Source: Gelidibacter salicanalis (GTDB taxonomy: Bacteria > Bacteroidota > Bacteroidia > Flavobacteriales > Flavobacteriaceae). Taken from it: 64,000 nt of DNA. The translations under genes and the position numbers were made by a program. Each line of letters opens with the position of its first letter. Position 1 is the stretch's first letter. Positions 9,973-17,831 of the stretch are shown here, piece by piece. The DNA lies in NCBI RefSeq assembly GCF_016469035.1, contig NZ_JAEHJZ010000035.1, positions 43,883-107,882 of the forward strand, written 5' to 3'. Below the pieces are notes generated by a model. It did not search any database. It saw only the letters and a program-made list of their open reading frames with translations, and had not been told where the DNA came from.

Positions 9973-10569
9973 TTAATTATGGTAATGGTAGAGAATAAAA
10001 ATGATATATGAAGTAGTTGATATAGAACTCAAAGAGCCTCTTAAAATCTTAAGAGCTTTTGTTATATGACCTTCAACGGTACGTGGAGAAATATTTAATT
10101 TGCTGGCGATTTCTTTATGACTGAGATCCTCATTCCTACTTAAATTAAAAACAATTCGGCACTTTTCCGGAAGTTCGCTTATAATGGTCTCAAGGTATTC
10201 ATGAAGTTCCTTGTCCATTAGTTTGGTTTCGGGATTAGATGTCTGTATGCGTTCATTAAAGTTCTCCAACAAATCAACTGTAATAGCAGATTTGTTTTTT
10301 CGGAAATAATCATATGTTTTATATATGGCACTTGTATAGAGATAACTTTTTAAAGACACCTTTATGTCAAGTCTTTCGCGATTTCTCCAGATTTTCACAA
10401 AAACATCCTGCACAATATCTTCGCTGATTTGTTTGTTATTGACAAGATTATATACCGCAAAATACATTAATTCCCAATGTTCCTTATAGACTGAGGCTAA
10501 TGCAGATTCATCATTGTTGTTTAGACGATGAATTAAATCTCTTTCTTTTAGACTAAGTTTAGAAGACAT
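9973..10569 (-). CDS. ECF sigma factor, Bacteroidota FecI-like
   Basis: A 198-residue sigma-70 family protein: region 2 at about residues 10-80 (ISEDIVQDVFVKIWRNRERL) and region 4 with a helix-turn-helix at about 120-175 (CRIVFNLSRNEDLSHKEIA, NISPRTVEGHI). The C-terminal hydrophobic tail (TSYIIFILYHYHN) is common in this Bacteroidota ECF group. It is the first gene of the import locus and should transcribe susC/susD when released by FecR. Confidence 0.93.
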   Translation of the reverse strand: MSSKLSLKERDLIHRLNNNDESALASVYKEHWELMYFAVYNLVNNKQISEDIVQDVFVKIWRNRERLDIKVSLKSYLYTSAIYKTYDYFRKNKSAITVDLLENFNERIQTSNPETKLMDKELHEYLETIISELPEKCRIVFNLSRNEDLSHKEIASKLNISPRTVEGHITKALKILRGSLSSISTTSYIIFILYHYHN

Positions 10570-11210
10570 GAATAGAAGTTTATGTGAACGAAGTTAAAAA
10601 AATTAACGTATTTGTAACATTAAACACAAAAAAACCTATTTATTTAGATAAAGCTTGTGGTTTTCAAGAGTTCAAATTTTTAAAAAAAATTGAAATAAAT
10701 GTCCAGTTTATTTAGTAAAAAACTGCGCGTTTTAAAGAAGGCAAACAACTTTCATTTATCATCTATTATATTTTAGGATAATCATTTTTAAAAGCTGTTT
10801 TAAGGTTATTTGGAAAACCGACCGCACGGTTTAAAGTATTCAAAATGCACAAACTAATAGTTTGTGTATAGTAAATTTTTTAAACATACCTTTTAGAGAA
10901 AAAAAGTAAAGTTTAAATAAATCTAGCCTATTGAGTTTCTATTGCTTTTGATTAAAATAGTCCATCTACCACCGAAGCTGACTTCGTCAAAGTCATTATT
11001 AAATGAATAGGATACTATTCATGACCAGCAGTTGCGGTTCAGAAAACTGGAAATTTTGATGATAGAATCCAACTCAAAAAAATAATGTCGTCCGGCTAAA
11101 ACTATAGTAACCACAGCGCATTATGACAAACATAATTAGCCCAAAATACATTTGTTAATTTACAACTCTTTCGGAAGTTTTAGGTCTTTATATGCAAACA
11201 ACATTTTAAA
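10570..11210. other. AT-rich intergenic stretch with three small hairpins
   Basis: No convincing gene is visible. Three compact inverted repeats stand out: AAACCG/CGGTTT at 10815-10832, CACAAACT/AGTTTGTG at 10848-10866, and ATGAATAG/CTATTCAT at 11003-11022. None has a clear T-run, so I do not call terminators. The right part lies downstream of the XRE gene and may hold the end of its transcript. Confidence 0.5.
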
Positions 11211-11459
11211 TTAATTTTCTAATTCTTCCAAAGAAAAATTAAAACTATATAATTCCATTGGATGAATACCAAGACCTTTTGCAATAGGTAAGATTGTTGT
11301 GATTTTAGGTTCATTCTCATCAGCAAGGATTCTATAAATAGCTTTATTTTCAATGTTCCCAATTGAGGCAATAGTGGCGATATCTCGGTCACTTTCTTCA
11401 ATTAATTTTCTTAAATGTTCACTGAATGCTTTTCGATATCCTTTTCTCCACTCTTTCAT
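11211..11459 (-). CDS. Small XRE-type helix-turn-helix regulator
   Basis: An 82-residue protein that is almost entirely one HTH domain (residues about 10-68; LRKLIEESDRDIATIASIGN followed by an IYRIL recognition-helix region and a closing IAKGLGIHPMELY segment), the usual shape of single-domain XRE repressors in this phylum. I use the ATG at 11459; a GTG five codons upstream is also open. A 14-bp inverted repeat 35 bases upstream is a candidate autoregulatory operator. It stands between the sus locus and the sigma-Cas12f module and could regulate either, or only itself. Confidence 0.72.
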   Translation of the reverse strand: MKEWRKGYRKAFSEHLRKLIEESDRDIATIASIGNIENKAIYRILADENEPKITTILPIAKGLGIHPMELYSFNFSLEELEN

Positions 11460-11493
11460 TAGCACAATATCCACCCAAACGATCGAAAAAAAT

Positions 11494-11507
11494 TGTCAAG
11501 TTTGACA
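11494..11507. promoter_or_regulatory. Candidate operator TGTCAA-GT-TTGACA
   Basis: A perfect 6+2+6 inverted repeat between the XRE gene, which reads left, and the promoter of the structured RNA, which reads right. The symmetry and position suit a dimeric HTH repressor. Binding is inferred. Confidence 0.45.
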
Positions 11508-11544
11508 CTTTTAAATAATTTTTCTTATATTTACTCCATATTAA

Positions 11545-11552
11545 TATATTTG
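11545..11552 (+). promoter_or_regulatory. Bacteroidota -7 element TATATTTG
   Basis: A perfect match to TAnnTTTG, the -7 element of the Bacteroidota primary sigma factor. Transcription would begin near 11559 and run straight into the long-hairpin RNA. The -33 TTG element is not clear. This supports an independent RNA gene. Confidence 0.55.
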
Positions 11553-11576
11553 CGATACTTCTTAAAGTAAAATATT

Positions 11577-11757
11577 AGAAGCATTCGTTTTGAATCTCGC
11601 CTTTGGAAACTGGTAATTTTTAGGAAACGAGAGGATAAGTGAAATGCTCACGACCCGGGGCGTGGGCTCACTTATTGTTTCCAGGTATACCAGTACCTCA
11701 AAGGCATAAGTTGAGTCTTCACGTCCTTTTTGTTTGTATAAAAAAGGTCATGCTTCT
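11577..11757 (+). ncRNA. Long-hairpin structured RNA, 6S-like fold
   Basis: Nested complementary segments build one long bulged hairpin: 11577-11584 with 11750-11757 (AGAAGCAT/ATGCTTCT), 11599-11605 with 11699-11705 (GCCTTTG/CAAAGGC), 11610-11615 with 11688-11693 (CTGGTA/TACCAG), 11623-11628 with 11677-11682 (GGAAAC/GTTTCC), 11635-11642 with 11668-11675 (ATAAGTGA/TCACTTAT), and 11646-11652 with 11661-11667 (one G-U). A closing stem, a large asymmetric loop and a long terminal stem in about 180 nt is the layout of 6S RNA, which binds housekeeping RNA polymerase; a Flavobacteria-specific 6S family exists, but I cannot run its covariance model. The alternative is an RNA belonging to the sigma-Cas12f module just downstream, because it shares a 14-nt element with the RNA after that operon. 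That it is a structured RNA is well supported; its identity is open. Confidence 0.72.
11660..11673 (+). repeat. 14-nt element shared by both RNAs, copy 1
   Basis: GCGTGGGCTCACTT, identical to 13835-13848. Here it is part of the 3' arm of the terminal stem of the long-hairpin RNA. In both places AATGC occurs a short distance upstream (12 or 16 bases between). Confidence 0.8.
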
Positions 11758-11869
11758 CTACTTTTTTCAAAGCACCTTCTCTTTATAAATCATAAGAACT
11801 CGCTTTAGTAATTAAATATGAATCCAATTTAATTCTGGTGGAGGCTACCACCCATTTAAATGAGGTCTT

Positions 11870-12655
11870 ATGGTGCACACTAATTTTGAACAATTAAAAA
11901 ACGGCTGTCATGCAGCCTTTGCGGAAATCCATGCCCAATACAGTAGGCGTATCTTCTGGGTGGGCAAGCGAATGATCAACGATGATTTTGTTGTGGAATC
12001 ATTGGTCCAGGATACTTTTTTAAAGTTGTGGATCCATATGGACCGTATTGAAACGCCTGAGCATATTTTCTTTTTTCTCCGGTTCGTGATGAAAAGGGAA
12101 TGTATCTCCTATTATACACGGCCGAGAAACAGGTTTTTCAGAAAAGTCAATTCGTTAGAGTCCTATGACAATTTCCAGGACTATCTGGCGGGATACGATC
12201 CCATCCATGACACTGAAAATCTCAATGTCCAAAAATATGAACAGGCTAATTTCGATCGCATTAAAAAAATACTGCCCCTACTCAATGCGGAAAAACGACA
12301 CTTGATCGATCTCTGTTTAAAATACGGCTTTCAATATAAACCCATTTCGAAACTCATGGGAACCAGCATTACCGAAACCAGCAACAAGGTAAAAATGGCC
12401 ATTAGGGATATCCGGAGCATCATTAATCAGGGGAACCTGTTGGAATCCACAAAAAAACCAAGAAATATAGTGAAAATCCAAGGATCAATAACCGAGGCTC
12501 AAAAGCATATATTGGAACTCCGCTGTGAGGAAAAGCATTCCTTTGAGACCATTGCAACCGCGCTCAACCTTTCCCAAAAGGTAGTGCACCGAGAATTCCT
12601 GACGGCGTATAAATTACTACAGGAGAAACACCAACAACAATCACAATTTGCTTGA
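11870..12655 (+). CDS. Cas12f-associated sigma-70-family factor with two HTH modules
   Basis: A 261-residue protein. Residues about 5-90 form sigma region 2 (VVESLVQDTFLKLW helix, then the RFVMKRECISYY region). Residues about 130-190 form a region-4-like HTH (PLLNAEKRHLIDLCL, then YKPISKLMGTSITETSNKV). Unusually, residues about 206-252 form a second one (SITEAQKHILELRCEEKHSF, ETIATALNLSQ, VVHREFLTAYKLL). Ordinary ECF factors of this phylum have one region 4 and about 170-200 residues. It is followed after one base by the TnpB/Cas12f-like gene, so the two are translationally coupled. The block looks richer in G and C than its neighbours, suggesting transfer. I infer that it is recruited by the RNA-bound partner rather than by its own promoter sequence. 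No anti-sigma gene is adjacent. Confidence 0.85.
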   Translation: MVHTNFEQLKNGCHAAFAEIHAQYSRRIFWVGKRMINDDFVVESLVQDTFLKLWIHMDRIETPEHIFFFLRFVMKRECISYYTRPRNRFFRKVNSLESYDNFQDYLAGYDPIHDTENLNVQKYEQANFDRIKKILPLLNAEKRHLIDLCLKYGFQYKPISKLMGTSITETSNKVKMAIRDIRSIINQGNLLESTKKPRNIVKIQGSITEAQKHILELRCEEKHSFETIATALNLSQKVVHREFLTAYKLLQEKHQQQSQFA

Positions 12656-12656
12656 T

Positions 12657-13754
12657 ATGGAAAAGACCACACTAAAACTAACGCGAAAAATCCAGCTCTT
12701 GGTAGACCTCCCCACCAAGGAAGAACGAAAGGCGGCACTGGATATGCTCTACCAATGGCAGAACAGATGCTTTAGGGCAGCTAACCTTATCGTTACCCAT
12801 CTGTATGTACAGGAAATGATCAAGGAGTTCTTTTATCTATCGGAAGGCATAAAGTACAAACTGACTGATGAAAAAAAAGACGAATCCGGCATCTTGCAAC
12901 GTTCGCGAATCAACACCACCTATCGTGTGGTATCAGACCGCTTTAAGGGTGAAGTCCCCACAAACATATTATCAAATCTGAGTAATACCTTGCTTGCCTC
13001 CTTTAATAAAAATAGACCGGAATATTGGAGTGGCGAACGTTCCCTACAAAACTTCAGACGGGACATGGCATTTCCATTTGGCAAGGAGTGTATTAGTAAG
13101 TTGACGTTTGATGCCGAAAGAAATGCGTTCTGCTTTAGGTTGTTCCAGATTCCTTTTCGCACCTATTTAGGGAAGGATCATAGTGACAAACGGAAACTGC
13201 TCGAACGTGTCATAAAAGGAGAGACCAAACTTTGTATGTCACACATCAAACTGAAGGATGGCAAAATTTTCTGGCTCCCAATCTTCGAGATTGAGAAGGA
13301 AAACCACGTCCTAAAAGCGGAGGTAATTGCAGAGGCCTCATTGTCCATAGAATATCCCATTGTCGTAAAGGCCAATAACACCAAGCTTACCATTGGCACC
13401 AAAGAAGAGTTTCTGTACAGGAGGCTAGCCATACAGGCAGCCCAGAATAGAGCACAGGTTGGAGCCGCCTTTTCCAGATCGGGCAAAGGAATCAAAAGAA
13501 AATTAAAGGCCGTGGATAGGCTCAGTGACGCAGAAAGTAAATATGTCCGCCATCGTATACATGTTTATAGCAGACGGCTGATCGACTTTTGCATAAAGAA
13601 TCAGGCAGGAACACTCCTAATATTAAATCTTGAGGACCAGGTTGAATTAGCTAAAGAGGAAGCGTTTGTATTAAGGAATTGGAGCTATTATGACTTGATG
13701 GCCAAAATAAAATACAAGGCTGAAAAAGCTGGTATTGAAATTATTGTCGATTGA
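12657..13754 (+). CDS. Nuclease-dead TnpB/Cas12f-like RNA-guided protein
   Basis: A 365-residue protein (ATG at 12657; a TTG three codons upstream is also open) resembling the compact TnpB/Cas12f family: an N-terminal helical and beta region (LYQWQNRCFRAANLIVTHLYVQ), a middle segment like the WED domain, and a RuvC-like C-terminal half. Where active members have GIDxG at RuvC-I, this protein reads VVKANNTKL (near residue 240). Where they have an I-V-x-E-D-L glutamate at RuvC-II it reads LILNLED (near 324). It stops right after KAEKAGIEIIVD, so the CxxC zinc finger and the RuvC-III aspartate are absent. I infer RNA-guided binding without cleavage. Coupling to a sigma gene matches the recently reported dCas12f-sigma RNA-guided transcription systems of Bacteroidota, which I recall but cannot look up here. 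The fold is inferred from short motifs. Confidence 0.82.
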   Translation: MEKTTLKLTRKIQLLVDLPTKEERKAALDMLYQWQNRCFRAANLIVTHLYVQEMIKEFFYLSEGIKYKLTDEKKDESGILQRSRINTTYRVVSDRFKGEVPTNILSNLSNTLLASFNKNRPEYWSGERSLQNFRRDMAFPFGKECISKLTFDAERNAFCFRLFQIPFRTYLGKDHSDKRKLLERVIKGETKLCMSHIKLKDGKIFWLPIFEIEKENHVLKAEVIAEASLSIEYPIVVKANNTKLTIGTKEEFLYRRLAIQAAQNRAQVGAAFSRSGKGIKRKLKAVDRLSDAESKYVRHRIHVYSRRLIDFCIKNQAGTLLILNLEDQVELAKEEAFVLRNWSYYDLMAKIKYKAEKAGIEIIVD

Positions 13755-13767
13755 CAAATTATATAAC

Positions 13768-13850
13768 GAGGGTGCTTGTAAACCCGTAGGGTGAGGTCAT
13801 TGGCACTCACTGAATGCGTAAAGCATATACAACGCGTGGGCTCACTTTTT
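13768..13850 (+). ncRNA. Candidate guide RNA scaffold of the sigma-Cas12f module
   Basis: Starting 14 bases after the Cas12f-like stop, the sequence can form several nested stems: ACCC (13783-13786) with GGGT (13790-13793), GTGAG (13792-13796) with CTCAC (13807-13811 or 13842-13846), ATGC/GCAT at 13815-13827, and GCGT/ACGC at 13817-13836. Position immediately 3' of the gene is where TnpB/Cas12f-type guide RNAs are often encoded. The alternative GTGAG-CTCAC pairing resembles a repeat/anti-repeat joined in one RNA. If so the guide would be the bases after about 13848. The 3' boundary, guide and promoter are not determined from sequence alone. Confidence 0.5.
13835..13848 (+). repeat. 14-nt element shared by both RNAs, copy 2
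   Basis: GCGTGGGCTCACTT, identical to 11660-11673, here at the 3' end of the candidate guide scaffold and followed by TTTATGATAAGCC. Together the two copies bracket the sigma-Cas12f operon. Confidence 0.8.
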
Positions 13851-14799
13851 ATGATAAGCCTGAACTAATGATTTAACAAAAAATTACGGATTTATTATTC
13901 GTTATCAGAGGGACGATACGAAATAATCGTATTTTCCCAAATGGAATCTCATGGGCGTGAGCAGGAAACCCGTTTTGCTCTCGACTTGAACCATCTTGTG
14001 CCCACATTTTGCATCATCTGAACCCTCCAGAATATAACGTCAAGTGGGCATACTAATTATGGTATGTTTTCTTTGTAATAATTTACTTATTATATCCTGA
14101 GCGTTTTCCTTTTATGGTACTGCTGAATTTCGCTTTTTCTTTAGCCCTCCAATATAATCCTAACAACGAGAACACAACAAACTATCATCTACATCTCCAA
14201 TTTACTTCCCATAGTGCCTATCGCTGTTACCTTACGGATACTACATCCAAAATTTCGATCGAGTAAGGACTTATAAAAGGGAGGCACGACCGGTTATGCA
14301 GTCTGTCTCGAGCTAAATTTTAAACTTTGTGGAGAAATGGAATGGTGATCTCTTGTTAAGCGGACGCTATTCCAAAGTTGACCAATCTCAATTGCGAGAA
14401 ATCATTATTAAAATACTGACCGAATCTTTATACGGAAAATCCTAAACTTTGGAATTGGGTCCAAGACTTTTTTAATGAAGCGCTTTGCCCGTAATGGAGC
14501 TTTTCGCGAAATGGAGTGGCAATGGGCTGAAAGGACCAAACGCTAAATCGAAAAATTTATGGAAGGTATGGAGCAGACTTGAATTCAAAGTTGATTTGAC
14601 AATGTATTTCGATCAGTTGCCAAAAAATCTTGGGAAATACCAGAAATACATTTTTCTCTTCGGAAGGCAGAATCCTGCTTGGTTCTTTAACGCATACTAA
14701 AAATCCTTAGAAGATATTATTTCCTATAATTATCTTAATTTATGGATATGCTCTCAATTCTTTTTATATGAATTCCAATTCAATAACATGGTCAGTAAT
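13851..14799. other. Gene-poor, degraded stretch between module and CBASS
   Basis: No intact gene is seen. It contains a hairpin GATACGA/TCGTATT near 13914-13932, and a 7-bp inverted repeat TGCCCAC (14000-14006) with GTGGGCA (14045-14051). From about 14330 to 14700 several short open stretches in different frames are interrupted by stops (for example a frame reading EKWNGDLLLSGRYSKVDQ before a TAA), which looks like a decayed gene, perhaps of a mobile element; I cannot name it. The 71-codon ORF at 14485 is probably part of this decay. Confidence 0.5.
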
Positions 14800-16302
14800 T
14801 TAAACTAGCCAAAATGGCTTACCATATAACCTCATTATTGGCCATTCAAGAATATTTTCATAAGGATATTCCTTAATGGCATTTCTTATCATTTGTTGAT
14901 TTGCCTTGCCCAATAATAATTTACAGCATAATTCAAATACCTTAGATTCTTTATTTCTATTTAAAACTTCTACAATTTGGATCTCTGCTTTATCGGACAT
15001 AGGAATATTCCTATGTCTAACTATTTGGTAAAAATTGACCAAAGCTATATCCTTATGGATTTGGTCAGGAGCGGTGTGATAATAAGATTGTGCAAAATCC
15101 TTCACCCTATCCCAATTTATTTTGCCTTCAATACCCAAATGTATTAAATCCAGTAAATGTTCTTCAGAATTAGTAAAAAAATTAGATGCTTGTTCATTTC
15201 TTTGTTGAATACTTCTAATTAAAATATTTAAATTATTTTCTCCAATGCCAAAAGTTTTTATTTTCAAATTCAAGTCATCTGATAATCCACTTTTATTGAA
15301 TCCTTTCAAGTCTCTGTCTAATTGATAAACCCATTCAAAAAAAGCAATAGAAAGATTCTCATCACTGTTCCATTTATCAGCAAAATTGTCGGGATCCTCT
15401 CCGAATTTCGGAATGTCTGCAGGATTTCGAATGAGCCATTTCTCATTTTCATAATCCAATATATTATCAACCTCTAAATATCCATATCTAACTAAAAATT
15501 TATGCCTCTTCTTTACGTAATTAATAAAATCTTGTATTGTATTAAGTATGTTATTGCTTTTATTTACTTTGGTCGTTATTGTCGTAATTATTATAGAAAT
15601 TGGCCGATTGTCCTTTTTTGAAAAACCAACATCTCGATGACGTTTCATTATTTGAATAGCACGTTGTAATGCAGTCCTGATTAACTGTTTAGGCACATTT
15701 TCAACTGTTGAAAATAATTCCCTATTAGATTCGAATATTGCCCTTTTTTCAGTTTGAATAAATTCTGTAGAATAAACATTCTTTGATTTAAACCAGTAAT
15801 AGTAGCCTTTAGGATTACATGTCGACCAAGTATATCTATTATTTTCTTGGTTGGTAATATCAATTTTGTATGCTACATCACTATTCGATGGCAATGCTGG
15901 CAAAATATCAATATGAAATCCAGGACGCCCCTCTTCAGAAGCGTATTTAATAGTCCAGCATCTTCTACCTTCATCATCAAGCATTCTTTTATAATCGCTA
16001 TTTTCTTTTAATCTATTGCCAATATCATTTTTTAAAACTTTTGCATATTTTGACGGATTAATTTTAGTAAGTTCACATACTTGATCAATATCAAATTCTC
16101 CATCTTTATCATCCTTATATGGACGAACTACGGTGCCTAATCTAAATGAACCTTGTAAGTATACGTCTGGATGGCACCCAGACTCGTAAGTTCCGCCTTT
16201 TAACCAATTTTTTGTACTATTAAACCGTTCCTGAGCTTTCTTAAAATCTGAGGGTGATATATCCAAATACTGTGAGATTTGATGTAAAATTTCTTCTTCC
16301 AT
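14800..16302 (-). CDS. CD-NTase (cGAS/DncV-like nucleotidyltransferase), CBASS
   Basis: A 500-residue nucleotidyltransferase with the CD-NTase signature: G51-S52-F53, then D71-x-D73 (EFDID) and the third metal aspartate at about D132 (FHIDIL). The NFADKW segment near residue 325 is shared with the second nucleotidyltransferase of the operon. On sensing phage such enzymes make a cyclic oligonucleotide that switches on a killing effector. This copy has about 90 extra C-terminal residues of unknown function and ends in FWLV with no obvious Gly-rich tail. It is the last gene of the operon, ten bases after the patatin effector. The nucleotide product cannot be read from sequence. Confidence 0.88.
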   Translation of the reverse strand: MEEEILHQISQYLDISPSDFKKAQERFNSTKNWLKGGTYESGCHPDVYLQGSFRLGTVVRPYKDDKDGEFDIDQVCELTKINPSKYAKVLKNDIGNRLKENSDYKRMLDDEGRRCWTIKYASEEGRPGFHIDILPALPSNSDVAYKIDITNQENNRYTWSTCNPKGYYYWFKSKNVYSTEFIQTEKRAIFESNRELFSTVENVPKQLIRTALQRAIQIMKRHRDVGFSKKDNRPISIIITTITTKVNKSNNILNTIQDFINYVKKRHKFLVRYGYLEVDNILDYENEKWLIRNPADIPKFGEDPDNFADKWNSDENLSIAFFEWVYQLDRDLKGFNKSGLSDDLNLKIKTFGIGENNLNILIRSIQQRNEQASNFFTNSEEHLLDLIHLGIEGKINWDRVKDFAQSYYHTAPDQIHKDIALVNFYQIVRHRNIPMSDKAEIQIVEVLNRNKESKVFELCCKLLLGKANQQMIRNAIKEYPYENILEWPIMRLYGKPFWLV

Positions 16303-16312
16303 AAAGTTAATT

Positions 16313-17365
16313 TTAATAAAAATGGCTCTTTAATATGTGACTACCCTTTTCATGAAACTCTACCATAGCTAATTCTGCAAAATTCTTTATCCTTTGAGGT
16401 CTTTTCTCATCCATTTCAATATAATCATCCTCACATAGAATTACATTAATGCGATCGTATACAAAATTAGGGTTATCAATTTCTGTCTTGTCTATACCTT
16501 GGTGTAAGAGACTAATATAATTTTCTACCAACTGTGACTGGCTTTGCATAAATAAATCTATCAATCTTTTTCTGCCATTTTTTACCATCCAATAATAGAG
16601 ACCCCATTTTTTTCTCTCTGAGTCCCCTTCAGTGAATTTTTTATAACCAGTGCCTATGGATAAAACCTCCAAATCCTTTAAATCCTTTCCAAATGCTTTC
16701 AATCCTTCAATCACGCCAATTAAAGTAGGATTATTCGCCATTATACCACCATCTACTTTATTATTAAATGGTCTATGCATGCCATCTAAATCTAAATATT
16801 CAGAAGAGTAAGGATCAAAATATGTTGGAGCCGCTGATGTTGCCATTGCAGCCTTGTAGGCCGGGATATGTAAATCTCTTTTAAAACTAGGATGGTAAGG
16901 AGATTTAAGAACGCTCGGATTCCCCTTAATCATATCATATATTGGAATGGCAACGTGTGTCAAACAGTCATTTAGTCTTGGGTCATCATCACCTTGAAAA
17001 TATTCTTTAAATTTATTTCTGACCAAATCTTCTAATACTTCTCTTTTATGCGTAGCCCAAAAGATTTGCCTAAAAAAAGAATAGATTTTTCCTAGTTTAG
17101 AATACTTTGTCTTTCTGAATATTTTATCAGCGTTCTCTATATAAAGCTCATATATTTCTTGTGCAGGTATCCCAAGAGATAAAGCTAATGCAATAATTCC
17201 TCCTGTTGATGTGCCAGTTATTAATTGAAAATGGTCTTTAATTTTAGTTTTGCCATCATTCCTTTTAGCCAACTCTTGCTCTATCAAGGACAAATAATAT
17301 GCAGGAAAGACTCCTTTGATTCCTCCTCCATCAATGGAGAGAATTTTAAATTTTTCGTTATTCAT
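16313..17365 (-). CDS. capV-like: Patatin-like phospholipase, CBASS effector (CapV-like)
   Basis: A 350-residue patatin: the oxyanion loop DGGGIKG at residues 12-18, nucleophile elbow GTSTGG at 51-56 (Ser53), and catalytic Asp in the DGG motif near residue 205. These are complete, so it should be an active phospholipase. In CBASS, patatins of this type bind the cyclic nucleotide and degrade the inner membrane of the infected cell. The start overlaps the E2-like gene by eight bases, so translation is coupled. No membrane helix is seen. Confidence 0.9.
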   Translation of the reverse strand: MNNEKFKILSIDGGGIKGVFPAYYLSLIEQELAKRNDGKTKIKDHFQLITGTSTGGIIALALSLGIPAQEIYELYIENADKIFRKTKYSKLGKIYSFFRQIFWATHKREVLEDLVRNKFKEYFQGDDDPRLNDCLTHVAIPIYDMIKGNPSVLKSPYHPSFKRDLHIPAYKAAMATSAAPTYFDPYSSEYLDLDGMHRPFNNKVDGGIMANNPTLIGVIEGLKAFGKDLKDLEVLSIGTGYKKFTEGDSERKKWGLYYWMVKNGRKRLIDLFMQSQSQLVENYISLLHQGIDKTEIDNPNFVYDRINVILCEDDYIEMDEKRPQRIKNFAELAMVEFHEKGSHILKSHFY

Positions 17366-17831
17366 CCTTAAAAATTTTATCTAATGTTTCATTTGGATAC
17401 TCATTATGTCCACCACCATACCATTTCCCTTCAGCTAACCAAAGCTCGTAATAATATAACCATTCACTCGCCCAAGGAATGATTGTATTTACAATTCTCA
17501 TATTTGGCTTCCATTCCCGTTTTGAAGGCGAATACAAGCATAACTTTTGCTTGTCCGAATCATAAACATGTGGTAGTTTTTTTCTGTTCGGTGCTAATTT
17601 TAGAATTTTGTCAATTACATAGACTTCAGTGTATAAATTCCTTTTGTAAATAATCTTTATTTTATATTTTTCACTTAAGGGTGTTGGCTGCAATTCTATA
17701 GATATTTCAAAACTATTCCAGCTTTTCTTTAGAACCTTTGTATTTGGGAAAGCCTGCTTTAATATTTGCAGTTGTAGATAAGCAGGCATTCCAAAATGTT
17801 TTTTCTTTCTTCTGAAGAATTTACTTGCCAT
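17358..17831 (-). CDS. Stand-alone E2-like protein of type II-short CBASS
   Basis: A 157-residue protein (ATG at 17831; TTG four codons upstream also possible). The order H-x-Y...LCLY (Cys near residue 98), a W..N..I...TIIPWASEWLYYYE.W segment, and WYGGGH matches the bacterial E2-like proteins found next to CD-NTases, with Cys in LCLY as the predicted thioester residue. In short type II CBASS this E2, without E1 or JAB, primes the cyclase by modifying its C terminus. The gene overlaps the end of the CD-NTase at 17821 by 11 bases, so that enzyme is the likely substrate. Family from motifs only. Confidence 0.75.
   Translation of the reverse strand: MASKFFRRKKKHFGMPAYLQLQILKQAFPNTKVLKKSWNSFEISIELQPTPLSEKYKIKIIYKRNLYTEVYVIDKILKLAPNRKKLPHVYDSDKQKLCLYSPSKREWKPNMRIVNTIIPWASEWLYYYELWLAEGKWYGGGHNEYPNETLDKIFKDE

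Noticed and set aside
13751-13756. TTGACA resembling a -35 element for the guide RNA
   Set aside because: There is no suitable partner element at the correct distance, and Bacteroidota use a different promoter consensus.
13855-13865. An 11-nt match (ATAAGCCTGAA) between the putative guide and 42876-42886, on the opposite strand
   Set aside because: The match lies inside the hpt-adk coding region, not near a promoter, and 11 nt is within chance for a 64-kb window. Not offered as a target.
14485-14700. A 71-codon plus-strand ORF
   Set aside because: No recognisable domain or ribosome-binding site, and it lies in degraded sequence with broken neighbouring frames.
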